Positions 7,714-13,654 of a DNA stretch of 13,654 nucleotides are shown piece by piece. A model generated the notes under the pieces. It was not told the DNA's origin. It was given only the letters and a program-made list of their open reading frames with translations, and did no database searches. Source of the DNA: CAYQSU01 sp964420325 (GTDB lineage Bacteria; Pseudomonadota; Alphaproteobacteria; Rhodospirillales; Defluviicoccaceae); the NCBI GenBank assembly GCA_964420325.1, contig CAYQSU010000078.1, positions 1 to 13,654 of the forward strand, in the 5' to 3' direction. Each line of letters opens with the position of its first letter. Positions within the stretch are counted from its first letter, which is position 1. Both the position numbers and the translations under genes were made by a program.

Positions 7714-8952
7714 TCAGGCGGCACGATGGCTGCCGCCGGCATCGGCTCGCGTCAGCGCTTTTTCCTCCTCGACCATGTAGTCGCGCGTCAGCGGCGCCGC
7801 GCCGCTGTCCTTGGCCAGCTGGATCTGGAACACGACGCTGCGATCGTAGCGGAACGCCACCTCGCAGCCGGCGAGATAGAACTCCCACATGCGACAGAAG
7901 CGCTCGTCGAACAGCGCCGCCACCTCATCCCGGCTGCTCTCGAACCTCTCCCTCCACAGCCGCAGCGTCTCGGCATAGTGCAGGCGCAGGACCTCGACGT
8001 CGGTGATCCACAGATCCGATTTCTCGACGGCCTTGACGATCTCGGACAAGGCCGGGCTGTATCCGCCGGGGAAGATGTACTTGCGCAGCCAAGGGTTCGT
8101 CGACCCTGGCGGCTCGGCGCGACCGATCGTGTGCAGGAGCGCGATGCCGCGATCCGACAGCAGCCGGCGAACGGCGGCGAAGAAATCGCGATGGTGCGCG
8201 ACGCCCACATGCTCGAACATGCCGACCGAGACGATGCGGTCGAACCGGCCGGTCACCTGCCGGTAGTCGAGCAGTTCGAACCGCACGCGGTCAGATAGGC
8301 CTTCCCGCTGCGCCCGGGCCTGCGAGGCGGCGACCTGCTCCCGGGCCAGCGCGATGCCGGTGACGTCGACTTCCAGGGTGCGGGCAAGAAAGAGGCCGAG
8401 TCCGCCCCAGCCGGAGCCGATGTCGAGGACCCGCATGCCGGGCTCGAGCAGGAGCTTGGCGGCGATGTGGCGCTTTTTCTGCTCCTGCGCGGTTTCCAGA
8501 TCATCGTGCGGGGTCTTGAAGTATGCGCACGAATACTGTCGGTCCCCATCGAGGAACAGCTCGAAGAAGCGTCCCGTCAGGTCGTAGTGGTGGGCGGCGT
8601 TTCTCCGTGCCCGAGGCATCGGGTTGAACTGCTGCAGGTAGCGGAACAGCCGATCCGCCCGGCTGACCACCCGGTCGAACGAGCGGCCGCCCGCGGCCTG
8701 CATGTTGCGGCCGACGAACTCGAGGAAGCCATAGAGATCGCCGTCGTCGATCGTCAGCGTTCCGTGCATGTAGGCTTCGCCGGTGTAGAGCTCGGGCCTC
8801 AGGAACAGGCGCCAGTGCAGGGACCGGTCGTGCAGGCGGATGGTCACCGCCGGGCCGTCCCTGCCGGCAAACACGTGAACCTTGCCGGAGGCGTCGACGA
8901 CCGTCAGCCGTCCGACGGCGACGAATCTCTCCAGAAACCGCGCAGCCAGCAT
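7714..8952 (-). CDS. cfa: Cyclopropane-fatty-acyl-phospholipid synthase
   Basis: Transfers a methylene group from S-adenosylmethionine to double bonds of unsaturated acyl chains in membrane phospholipids, usually on entry to stationary phase or under acid stress. It has 412 residues, slightly longer than E. coli Cfa. The N-terminal lipid-binding domain covers about 1-120. The SAM-binding motif VLDIGSGWGG is at 175-184. Residues of the bicarbonate/active site known from E. coli Cfa are present: Cys142 (YSCAYF), Glu247 (GMFEHVG), His274 (LLHTIG) and Tyr326 (LHYAETL). The ATG at 8952 has GGGAG (8959-8963) six bases upstream. It sits between rplI and dnaB, which are adjacent in most relatives, with gaps of about 140-155 bp on each side. 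It is therefore probably its own transcription unit, or read partly from the ribosomal operon. Confidence 0.95.
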   Translation of the reverse strand: MLAARFLERFVAVGRLTVVDASGKVHVFAGRDGPAVTIRLHDRSLHWRLFLRPELYTGEAYMHGTLTIDDGDLYGFLEFVGRNMQAAGGRSFDRVVSRADRLFRYLQQFNPMPRARRNAAHHYDLTGRFFELFLDGDRQYSCAYFKTPHDDLETAQEQKKRHIAAKLLLEPGMRVLDIGSGWGGLGLFLARTLEVDVTGIALAREQVAASQARAQREGLSDRVRFELLDYRQVTGRFDRIVSVGMFEHVGVAHHRDFFAAVRRLLSDRGIALLHTIGRAEPPGSTNPWLRKYIFPGGYSPALSEIVKAVEKSDLWITDVEVLRLHYAETLRLWRERFESSRDEVAALFDERFCRMWEFYLAGCEVAFRYDRSVVFQIQLAKDSGAAPLTRDYMVEEEKALTRADAGGSHRAA

Positions 8953-9017
8953 GACCGTCTCCCGGTTTATTCGGTCCGGTCGATGGCGAGGTCACCAGAT
9001 CCCAGCCTGGACCGATC

Positions 9018-9045
9018 ATGCTATCACGGCATCGCCGTCGGGCAA
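9018..9045 (-). promoter_or_regulatory. cfa: Candidate cfa promoter
   Basis: Minus-strand TTGCCC (9040-9045) and TAGCAT (9018-9023) are separated by 16 bp, with the predicted start about 60 bp before the cfa ATG. The -35 lies inside the inverted repeat GGCAAG-AC-CTTGCC (9041-9054), so a regulator bound there would interfere with RNA polymerase. Matches to consensus are moderate. Confidence 0.35.
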
Positions 9046-9054
9046 GACCTTGCC
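9041..9054. repeat. Inverted repeat overlapping the cfa -35 region
   Basis: GGCAAG and CTTGCC are perfect inverted repeats separated by AC. On the minus strand the sequence reads GGCAAGGTCTTGCC. It could be a protein-binding operator for cfa or a short hairpin behind rplI. No T-tract follows, so a terminator is unlikely. Confidence 0.4.
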
Positions 9055-9092
9055 GAAGGAGCCAAGCGCCCGCTCGCCCGCTCGCAAGGAGG

Positions 9093-9104
9093 ACCGTTAA
9101 CGGT
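9093..9104. repeat. Perfect 12-bp palindrome just after the rplI stop
   Basis: ACCGTTAACGGT is fully self-complementary and begins three bases past the rplI stop codon. It has no loop, so it suits a dimeric DNA-binding protein better than an RNA hairpin. A nearby tandem duplication of CCCGCTCG (9069-9076 and 9077-9084) lies in the same 155-bp gap between rplI and cfa. The role is unknown. Confidence 0.35.
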
Positions 9105-9107
9105 GCG

Positions 9108-9782
9108 TCAGGACGGGCTCTCGTGCCCGGCACCGCCCTTCTTGCGGGACGAAGCCGCGTCGGGGCTGCGACCGGCGGCCTGCGTCGCCTCGTCGTACGC
9201 CTGTTCGGCACGAATCTCCTCGATCGCATGCTCGACGGCCTCGGCTTCGAACAGTTCCTTCGCCTGTGCCTCGAGGGCGGCTTCGATCCCGCCGCCGGCA
9301 GCTTCCGCGGCCGGCGCCTGCGCCTCCGCCTCCTCGGAGGAGCGGGCGACGTTGACGGCGATGACGACCGCCACCTCCGGGTGCAGGCGCACGGCCACGG
9401 AGTGGACGCCGATGCTCTTGATCGGGAGCGACAGCTCGACCTGCTGTCGGCGAACGCTCATTCCCGCCTCGGCCGCCACCGCCTCGGCGATGTCGCGGGC
9501 CGTCACCGAGCCGTACAACTGGCCGCTGTCGCCGGCCTGGCGGATCAGCACGACCTTGAACCCGTCGAGCCGGGCCGCGAGCGTTTCCGCCTGCTCGCGC
9601 TTGTCCAGGTTGGCCGCCTCGAGGTCGGCGCGCTGCTCCTCGAAGCGCTTGCGGTTCTCCTCGGTCGCTCGCACGGCCTTCTTGTTCGGCAACAGGAAGT
9701 TGCGGGCGTATCCGGGCCGCACCTTCACCACATCGCCGATCTGACCGAGCTTGGCCACCCGTTCCAACAGGATAACGTCCAT
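9108..9782 (-). CDS. rplI: 50S ribosomal protein L9, with extended acidic tail
   Basis: The L9 protein of the large ribosomal subunit, which projects from the L1 side of the 50S subunit. The N-terminal domain starts MDVILLERVAKLGQIGDVV and contains the signature GYARNFLLP at 24-32. A connecting helix covers about 41-75, and the C-terminal domain continues to about residue 147 (PIKSIGVHSVAVRLHPEV). Residues 148-224 form an extra Ala/Glu-rich tail ending in a short basic patch (SSRKKGG); the family core is only about 150 residues. The ATG at 9782 has GAGGG eight bases upstream, overlapping the stop of the DUF2232 gene. A longer open frame upstream to 10196 is a shadow of that gene. Identity is certain; the function of the tail is unknown. 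Confidence 0.97.
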   Translation of the reverse strand: MDVILLERVAKLGQIGDVVKVRPGYARNFLLPNKKAVRATEENRKRFEEQRADLEAANLDKREQAETLAARLDGFKVVLIRQAGDSGQLYGSVTARDIAEAVAAEAGMSVRRQQVELSLPIKSIGVHSVAVRLHPEVAVVIAVNVARSSEEAEAQAPAAEAAGGGIEAALEAQAKELFEAEAVEHAIEEIRAEQAYDEATQAAGRSPDAASSRKKGGAGHESPS

Positions 9783-9793
9783 GATGCGAGCCC

Positions 9794-10726
9794 TCAGCTG
9801 TTTGCCGGCGCACCGAAGCGCCGTCTTACCCCGGCCCATTGCTCGGCGAGCCCGAGCGCGGAGACGACGACGCTCGCGCTGATGAAGAATACGATCAGTA
9901 TGGTATAAAACACGACCAGAACAAGCCGTCTCGCCGAAAAGCGCCGCGCGATACAATGAACGACGGACAGGCCCAGGAAAAAGTAAGGGACGGCAAAGAT
10001 CACGACCAGGTTTCGGGCCACGTACTCGAAATCGCCGCCCGCTACGAGCGCGACGACCGCGGTCGTGACGAGGATCCAGGAGAACCACTCGGGCAGGGTC
10101 AGGCCCGACCAGCGTGGGGTCGGCTGGATGTTCCACCCTCGGCTCGAGAGCATGGCCTGTGCGATCGTGGCGTTGACGATCAGCATGAGCATCCATGTCG
10201 CCCCGAAGCCACCGGCGAACAAGGGCGACAGATGTTCAACCAGGGCGGAGCGGTTGTCGGCGTCCAGCTGCGGCATGGTTGCGGTCAGCGCGGCGTCGAT
10301 CAGCGCCCTGACGGAGGCCTCGATGCCGGTCGCGCCGCCCGACAGCATGACCGCGGCAACGGCAAGCAGCGCCGCCATCAGCGCCAGCGAGCAGAGGATA
10401 GCGCCGACGGCCGGAGGCGTCACCGCCGCCGGCTGTCCCGACGCCGTCCGGGGACCGATCGCCTGGCGGACCACGATCCACGACGGCACCGCGTGGATGC
10501 CGCCGTAGATGCCGGCCGCGGGCACGCCGCCGAGACCCGCGGCGGCGACCAGGCCGGTGGCGCAGGCGATGAGGCCAGCCGTCACCCCGAGGCCGAGCCC
10601 CACCATCAGCAGCGGCAGGGGAGCGAAATAGGCGAGAACGGTGCCCAAAGGCGAGCCGGTCAGCGCCGCCAGCGAGGCGGCAGCGCTGAGGCTGCCGCCG
10701 CCGATTGCGATCACCGTCGGGCTCAC
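9794..10726 (-). CDS. DUF2232 family membrane protein between rpsR and rplI
   Basis: A 310-residue polytopic membrane protein that fits the DUF2232 family (distantly related to Bacillus YybS), found between rpsR and rplI in many alphaproteobacteria. About eight or nine hydrophobic segments are visible, at roughly 10-45, 46-64, 70-88, 106-128, 170-190, 213-232, 238-260 and 267-295. A polar loop near 135-165 interrupts them. No catalytic motif is evident and I assign no biochemical function. The GTG start at 10726 is preceded by GGGAG (10736-10740) with nine bases between. The stop lies 11 bases before the rplI start, so the two are cotranscribed. The family call rests on position and topology, not on a search. 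Confidence 0.8.
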   Translation of the reverse strand: MSPTVIAIGGGSLSAAASLAALTGSPLGTVLAYFAPLPLLMVGLGLGVTAGLIACATGLVAAAGLGGVPAAGIYGGIHAVPSWIVVRQAIGPRTASGQPAAVTPPAVGAILCSLALMAALLAVAAVMLSGGATGIEASVRALIDAALTATMPQLDADNRSALVEHLSPLFAGGFGATWMLMLIVNATIAQAMLSSRGWNIQPTPRWSGLTLPEWFSWILVTTAVVALVAGGDFEYVARNLVVIFAVPYFFLGLSVVHCIARRFSARRLVLVVFYTILIVFFISASVVVSALGLAEQWAGVRRRFGAPANS

Positions 10727-10819
10727 CTGCCGAGGCTCCCGGCGCGGCCGGCGCCGATCGTCCTCAGACGTCGGTCATCCGTCCGGCAGCCGCAGGCGAC
10801 GCTCTGCCGCACCGGCGCC

Positions 10820-11053
10820 TCATTTCACCAAGTAGGGTATCAAGGCGAGGAAGCGGGCGCGCTTGATCGCCCGTGCGAGCTCTCGCTGCTTCTTCGCCGA
10901 GACGGCGGTGATCCGGCTGGGGACGATCTTTCCCCGCTCCGACGTGAAGCGTTGCAGGAGCTTGATGTCCTTGTAGTCGATCTTCGGCGCGGTGGGCCCC
11001 GAGAACGGGCAGGTTTTCCTGCGGCGAAAGAAAGGGCGGCGACCGTTGCTCAC
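10820..11053 (-). CDS. rpsR: 30S ribosomal protein S18
   Basis: A 77-residue, very basic small-subunit protein that binds 16S rRNA on the platform as a heterodimer with S6. It contains the typical segments RRRKTCPFSG near the N-terminus, IDYKDIKLLQRFTSERGKI in the middle and SAKKQRELARAIKRARFLALIPY at the end. The start is a GTG at 11053 that overlaps the rpsF stop (GTGA), with AAAGGA about eight bases upstream. This keeps S6 and S18 production coupled. A gap of about 93 bp to the DUF2232 gene shows no terminator. Confidence 0.97.
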   Translation of the reverse strand: MSNGRRPFFRRRKTCPFSGPTAPKIDYKDIKLLQRFTSERGKIVPSRITAVSAKKQRELARAIKRARFLALIPYLVK

Positions 11054-11511
11054 GGTTCGATTCCTTTGCTGTCGGCCCTTTCAGGCGCCTCGGCTCGCAC
11101 TCCGCCACCCGTCGCGTCGGCATGCCGGTCGTGAAACCCGCCGCCCCGGAAGCGACCTTCCCGTCGGCCTCGTTCCTCGCCTCGACCGGCCCGGCCCTGC
11201 AGCACCGCCGACGGCTTCTCGTCAAGCTCGTCGACCCGGATCGTCAGATGCCGAAGGATGTCCTCGTTGATGCGCATCTGGCGTTCCATCTCGTGGACCG
11301 CGGGCGGCGGCGCATCGATGTTGAACAGGACGTAATGGCCCTTGCGGTTCTTCTTGATCCGATACGCAAGGCTGCGCAGACCCCAGAGCTCGCGCTTGGT
11401 GACGCGCCCCCCCTGGCTCTCGACGACGCTGGCGAAGGTGTCGGCAAGGGCTTCCACCTGCGCGGCGGAGATGTCCTGCCGCGCAATGAACACGTTCTCG
11501 TAATAAGGCAC
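11050..11511 (-). CDS. rpsF: 30S ribosomal protein S6
   Basis: A small-subunit platform protein that pairs with S18. The conserved core begins PYYENVFIARQDISAAQVE and runs to about residue 97, with GRVTKRELWGLRSLAYRI and KGHYVLFNID segments. After that there is a 55-residue tail rich in Arg, Gly and Glu (GRAGRGEERGRREGR and onward), longer than the E. coli tail. The start is the GTG at 11511: the protein then begins exactly where S6 proteins begin, and GAGGGAG lies about nine bases upstream. In-frame sequence further upstream to 11727 is the untranslated leader and promoter. First gene of the ribosomal operon; its stop overlaps the rpsR start by four bases. Confidence 0.96.
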   Translation of the reverse strand: MPYYENVFIARQDISAAQVEALADTFASVVESQGGRVTKRELWGLRSLAYRIKKNRKGHYVLFNIDAPPPAVHEMERQMRINEDILRHLTIRVDELDEKPSAVLQGRAGRGEERGRREGRFRGGGFHDRHADATGGGVRAEAPERADSKGIEP

Positions 11512-11542
11512 CCGATGTCTCTCCCTCAGGATTCTCTCAGCC

Positions 11543-11569
11543 CGCGTCGGCAGGCATAGCCGGCACGCG
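11543..11569 (-). ncRNA. Candidate S6:S18 ribosomal leader element
   Basis: In the rpsF mRNA leader, CGCGT (11565-11569) pairs with ACGCG (11543-11547). Inside, GGC (11559-11561) pairs with GCC (11553-11555) around a UAU loop. The asymmetric internal loop has GCC on one side and UGCCG on the other. An internal-loop CCG beside a small hairpin is the recognisable feature of the known S6:S18 leader, which mimics 16S rRNA and lets the S6:S18 complex repress its own mRNA. Position in the leader, about 30-60 bases before the rpsF start, also fits. I could not run a covariance model, so this is a fold-by-eye proposal. Confidence 0.45.
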
Positions 11570-11592
11570 ACCGGCAAGGAGACCGCGCGCGC

Positions 11593-11620
11593 ACTATACA
11601 TAAGAAGCGACGCGGCGCAA
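11593..11620 (-). promoter_or_regulatory. rpsF: Promoter of the rpsF-rpsR-DUF2232-rplI operon
   Basis: Minus-strand TTGCGC (-35, 11615-11620, preceded by C as in alphaproteobacterial CTTG boxes) and TATAGT (-10, 11593-11598, five of six matches) are spaced 16 bp apart. Transcription would start near 11586, giving a leader of about 75 bases that contains the candidate S6:S18 element. Confidence 0.65.
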
Positions 11621-11689
11621 GCCCAGCCCCCGGACGCGGGATCGTCGCTCTCGCCCACTGGCACAAGCGCCGTCGGCGGCCGACGAACG

Positions 11690-11718
11690 TTGGCCAGGGA
11701 CCCGATCTGGGCCATAAT
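11690..11718 (+). promoter_or_regulatory. Promoter of the patatin-like phospholipase gene
   Basis: TTGGCC (-35, 11690-11695) and CATAAT (-10, 11713-11718, five of six matches) are separated by 17 bp. The start would fall near 11725, leaving a leader of about 55 bases. A strong ribosome binding site, GGAGGAGG (11767-11774), stands six bases before the ATG. It is divergent from the rpsF promoter, with about 70 bp between the two -35 boxes. Confidence 0.6.
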
Positions 11719-11780
11719 CGCCCGCAAGCGAGACCGGGCCCCCGGGGCATCGCGGACAAGGCCGGTGGAGGAGGCGAGGA

Positions 11781-12815
11781 ATGGCTGACAGAGAGGCGTT
11801 CGTGCTGTCCGTCGACGGCGGCGGCATCCGCGGCATCATTCCCTGCGTGGTGCTGATCGCGCTCGAGAAGCGGCTCCAGGCCCTGGGCAAGACCAAACCG
11901 CTCTACCGCTACTTCCACCTCATCGGCGGCACGTCGACCGGCGGCATCATCGCCGCCGGCCTCGCCGCGCCGCGGCCGGGCTTTCCGGATCAACCGGCGC
12001 TGGCGCCGGACCGCCTCCTCGAACTCTACGAGCGCCAGGGGGAGCGCATCTTCAGCCGGGACCGGCGCCAGCGCATCCGCGAAGCGGTCAAGGATGCGCG
12101 GATGCTGATCGGGCCGGCCTATGATCCGGCCAATCTCAAGGCCGAGCTGATCCGCTATCTCGGCTCGGAGACGACAACGCGCGCGGCGCTGACCCATGTG
12201 ATGCTGACCGCGTACGACATCGCGCTGCGCAAGACCCTGTTCATCACCAACACCGCCGCCGAAGACGACGAGTATCGCTTCTGGGAGGCGGCGATGGCGA
12301 CGTCGGCCGCGCCCACCTATTTCCCGCCGGCCTTCGTCGAGAACCTGACGCGGCAGCGCAAGGAAGCCCTGATCGACGGCGGCGTGTTCGCCAACGATCC
12401 CGCCCAGTGCGCCTACAACGAGGCCCAGAAGCTGGGCCACGACGCTCAGGCGATCACCGTCGTCTCCCTCGGCACCGGCTATCAGAACCGGCCCTACTAT
12501 TACATCGACGCCAAGACGTGGGGACCGCTCAACTGGATCAACCCGGGGCTCGGCAACCCCTTGATCTCGATCTTCATGGATGGCCAGGCCGACGCCACCG
12601 GCTACCACCTGGACCGGCTCCTCAACCCGCCGGCAGGGCCTCGGCGGTATTATCGCATCGACGGCGAGCTGGTCGGCGCCAACGAGGACATGGACGACGC
12701 GAGTCCCAAGAACACGGCTGCGCTGAGGAGGCTTGGCGAGCGCATCGCGGCGGACCATGCCGCCGATCTGGACGCCATCGCCGGCCGCCTGCAGGAGATC
12801 GACGTGCGACCTTGA
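11781..12815 (+). CDS. Patatin-like phospholipase
   Basis: A 344-residue serine lipid acyl hydrolase of the patatin family, which cleaves fatty acids from phospholipids. The oxyanion-hole motif DGGGIRG is at residues 12-18. The nucleophile elbow GTSTG is at 50-54 with Ser52, and the catalytic dyad Asp199 sits in LIDGGVFAND; all required residues are present. No signal peptide or transmembrane helix is visible, so it is probably cytoplasmic and acts on the inner membrane, or is released by another route. Residues 230-344 form a family-specific C-terminal part with a Tyr-rich stretch (RPYYYIDAKTWGP). The gene has its own promoter and strong ribosome binding site. Some bacterial patatins are phage-defence effectors (CapV of CBASS), but no nucleotide cyclase gene lies beside it, so a plain lipase is equally possible. 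Confidence 0.9.
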   Translation: MADREAFVLSVDGGGIRGIIPCVVLIALEKRLQALGKTKPLYRYFHLIGGTSTGGIIAAGLAAPRPGFPDQPALAPDRLLELYERQGERIFSRDRRQRIREAVKDARMLIGPAYDPANLKAELIRYLGSETTTRAALTHVMLTAYDIALRKTLFITNTAAEDDEYRFWEAAMATSAAPTYFPPAFVENLTRQRKEALIDGGVFANDPAQCAYNEAQKLGHDAQAITVVSLGTGYQNRPYYYIDAKTWGPLNWINPGLGNPLISIFMDGQADATGYHLDRLLNPPAGPRRYYRIDGELVGANEDMDDASPKNTAALRRLGERIAADHAADLDAIAGRLQEIDVRP

Positions 12816-13107
12816 GGGGGCGGCGCGAAGGGAGTTCCGCGAGGAGGTCGGGGCGGCGCCCGAGGGGATCCATCACGCTCGGACGGCACGCAGGCAGGAG
12901 AGCGGCCAGCTCGTTCGGGTGTGGGCGGTGGCCGGCGATGTCGATCCCGTTCGCGTGAGCAGCAACGCCTTCGAGACGGAGTGGCCGCCCCGGTCCGGAA
13001 CCCTCTGCATGGTCCCCGAGGTCGACCGCGCGGCATGGTTCTCCCTCGACGCCGCTCGAGACAAGATCCACAGGGGGCCGCTCGGTGTTCTCGAGGAGCT
13101 GGACGAA
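12814..13107 (+). pseudogene. 5'-truncated Nudix hydrolase remnant
   Basis: In the reading frame beginning at 12814 the translation opens with EGAARREFREEVGAAPEG, the second half of a Nudix box (consensus GX5EX7REUXEEXGU). It continues with LVRVWAVAGDVDP, FETEWPPRSG, and PEVDRAAWFSLDAARDKI, all typical of a family of small Nudix proteins of about 150 residues. The first part of the domain, including the GX5E half of the box, is missing: upstream in this frame is only the out-of-frame end of the patatin gene. There is no start codon with a ribosome binding site. No stop codon occurs at the usual C-terminus; the frame stays open into the groL antisense. The preserved part has no internal stop or obvious frameshift, which suggests a fairly recent deletion. 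It is probably not translated. Confidence 0.75.
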
Positions 13108-13170
13108 CCCGTGAACGCCGGTGCGCCCGCATCGCCGGCGGATGCCGGGTGCTTCGCCCAGAGACGCGAA

Positions 13171-13194
13171 ACGGGCGGCCTTGCGGCCGCCCGT
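13171..13194 (-). terminator. Rho-independent terminator of groL
   Basis: ACGGGCGGCC and GGCCGCCCGT form a perfect 10-bp stem with a four-base GCAA loop (minus-strand reading), followed by TTTCGCGTCTC. It begins about 23 bases after the groL stop codon. The T-tract is short, as is common in GC-rich genomes. On the plus strand the same hairpin could slow transcription coming from the patatin gene, though no T-run follows there. Confidence 0.75.
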
Positions 13195-13217
13195 GCCGAA
13201 CGCGTCGCGGCCGGCGC

Positions 13218-13654
13218 TCAGAAGTCCATGTCGCCCATGCCACCCATGCCGCCGCCGCCGGGCATCGGCGGGGTCTCCTTCTTCGGCTTCTCGGCGACCA
13301 TGGCTTCGGTGGTGATCAGGAGCCCGGCCACCGACGCGGCGTCCTGCAAGGCGAGGCGCACCACCTTGGTCGGATCGATGACGCCGGCTTCGTTCAGGTT
13401 GCAGTACTTGTCCTCCTGGGCGTCGAAGCCCCAGTCGGTGTCGCTCTGCTCGAGAAGCTTGCCGACAACCACGGCACCGTCGGCGCCGGCGTTCTCGGCG
13501 ATCTGCCGGGCCGGCCATTGCAGGGCGCGGCGGACGATATCGACGCCGACCCGCTGGTCGTTGTTGGCCGGACTGAGCGCGTCCAAGGCCCTGATCGAGT
13601 AAAGGAGCGCCACGCCGCCGCCGGCCACGATGCCCTCCTCGACCGCGGCGCGGG
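13218..13654 (-). CDS. groL: 60 kDa chaperonin GroEL, C-terminal part (5' end beyond the right edge)
   Basis: The last 144 residues of the ATP-driven protein-folding chaperonin that works with GroES. Visible are RAAVEEGIVAGGGVALLYS at the window edge, the equatorial-domain segment DWGFDAQEDKYCNLNEAGVI, and DPTKVVRLALQDAASVAGL. The flexible tail is rich in Gly and Met (PMPGGGGMGGMGDMDF). All match GroEL closely. The N-terminal three quarters and any groS lie off the window. It ends at a clear hairpin terminator, separating it from the patatin region. Confidence 0.97.
   Translation of the reverse strand, partial: RAAVEEGIVAGGGVALLYSIRALDALSPANNDQRVGVDIVRRALQWPARQIAENAGADGAVVVGKLLEQSDTDWGFDAQEDKYCNLNEAGVIDPTKVVRLALQDAASVAGLLITTEAMVAEKPKKETPPMPGGGGMGGMGDMDF

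Noticed and set aside
11734..11745. CCGG-GCCC-CCGG hairpin in the patatin leader as a riboswitch or attenuator
   Set aside because: It is only four base pairs in very GC-rich sequence with no alternative fold or T-run, so there is no support for a regulatory role.
11526..12758. 410-codon minus-strand open frame opposite the patatin gene
   Set aside because: The plus-strand patatin has intact motifs, a promoter and a ribosome binding site. The minus frame has no recognisable domain and runs across the rpsF promoter.
11781..13217. The patatin and Nudix genes as a two-gene CBASS-like defence system
   Set aside because: There is no nucleotidyltransferase, Cap2/Cap3 or sensor gene, and the Nudix gene is broken. 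Nothing else in the window would complete such a system.
12733..13602. Plus-strand open frame of 289 codons as an intact Nudix protein
   Set aside because: Its first part is an out-of-frame shadow of the patatin end, and its last part is antisense to groL. Only the middle (12814-13107) is Nudix-like, so it is treated as a remnant.

Overview
The window is strongly GC-rich and densely packed. It looks like an alphaproteobacterial chromosome, probably of the Rhodospirillales or a near relative; this is inferred from gene order and protein style, as no rRNA is present. On the minus strand, read from right to left, lies the conserved run rpsF - rpsR - DUF2232 membrane protein - rplI - (cfa) - dnaB - alr - (mlaE - mlaF) - radA - cvpA - purF. 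The genes in parentheses are additions to the core order. purF runs off the left edge (415 codons visible), and the 3' end of groL enters from the right edge on the minus strand.

The minus-strand run falls into three blocks. The ribosomal block (11050-11511 rpsF, then rpsR, DUF2232 and rplI down to 9108) starts at a good sigma70-type promoter, and its short leader folds into a candidate S6:S18 autoregulatory element. Next comes cfa (7714-8952), a cyclopropane fatty acid synthase with its own candidate promoter. Then come dnaB, alr, mlaE, mlaF, radA, cvpA and purF (7572 down to 1). Most of these overlap or nearly touch (ATGA, TGATG), so they are probably one coupled transcript combining replication and repair (DnaB, RadA), cell wall precursor supply (Alr), outer-membrane lipid transport (MlaEF) and purine synthesis (PurF with CvpA).

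On the right, a plus-strand patatin-like phospholipase gene (11781-12815) diverges from rpsF, with a clear promoter and a strong ribosome binding site. Directly behind its stop codon lies a 5'-truncated Nudix hydrolase remnant (about 12814-13107) that starts in the middle of the Nudix box. A perfect 10-bp hairpin at 13171-13194 then marks the end of the groL transcript.

I found no tRNA, rRNA, CRISPR array, insertion sequence or obvious new multi-gene system. The accessory part of the window is the patatin / Nudix-remnant segment between groL and rpsF. The other points of interest are regulatory: the S6:S18 leader, a possibly leaderless dnaB, and inverted repeats upstream of cfa.
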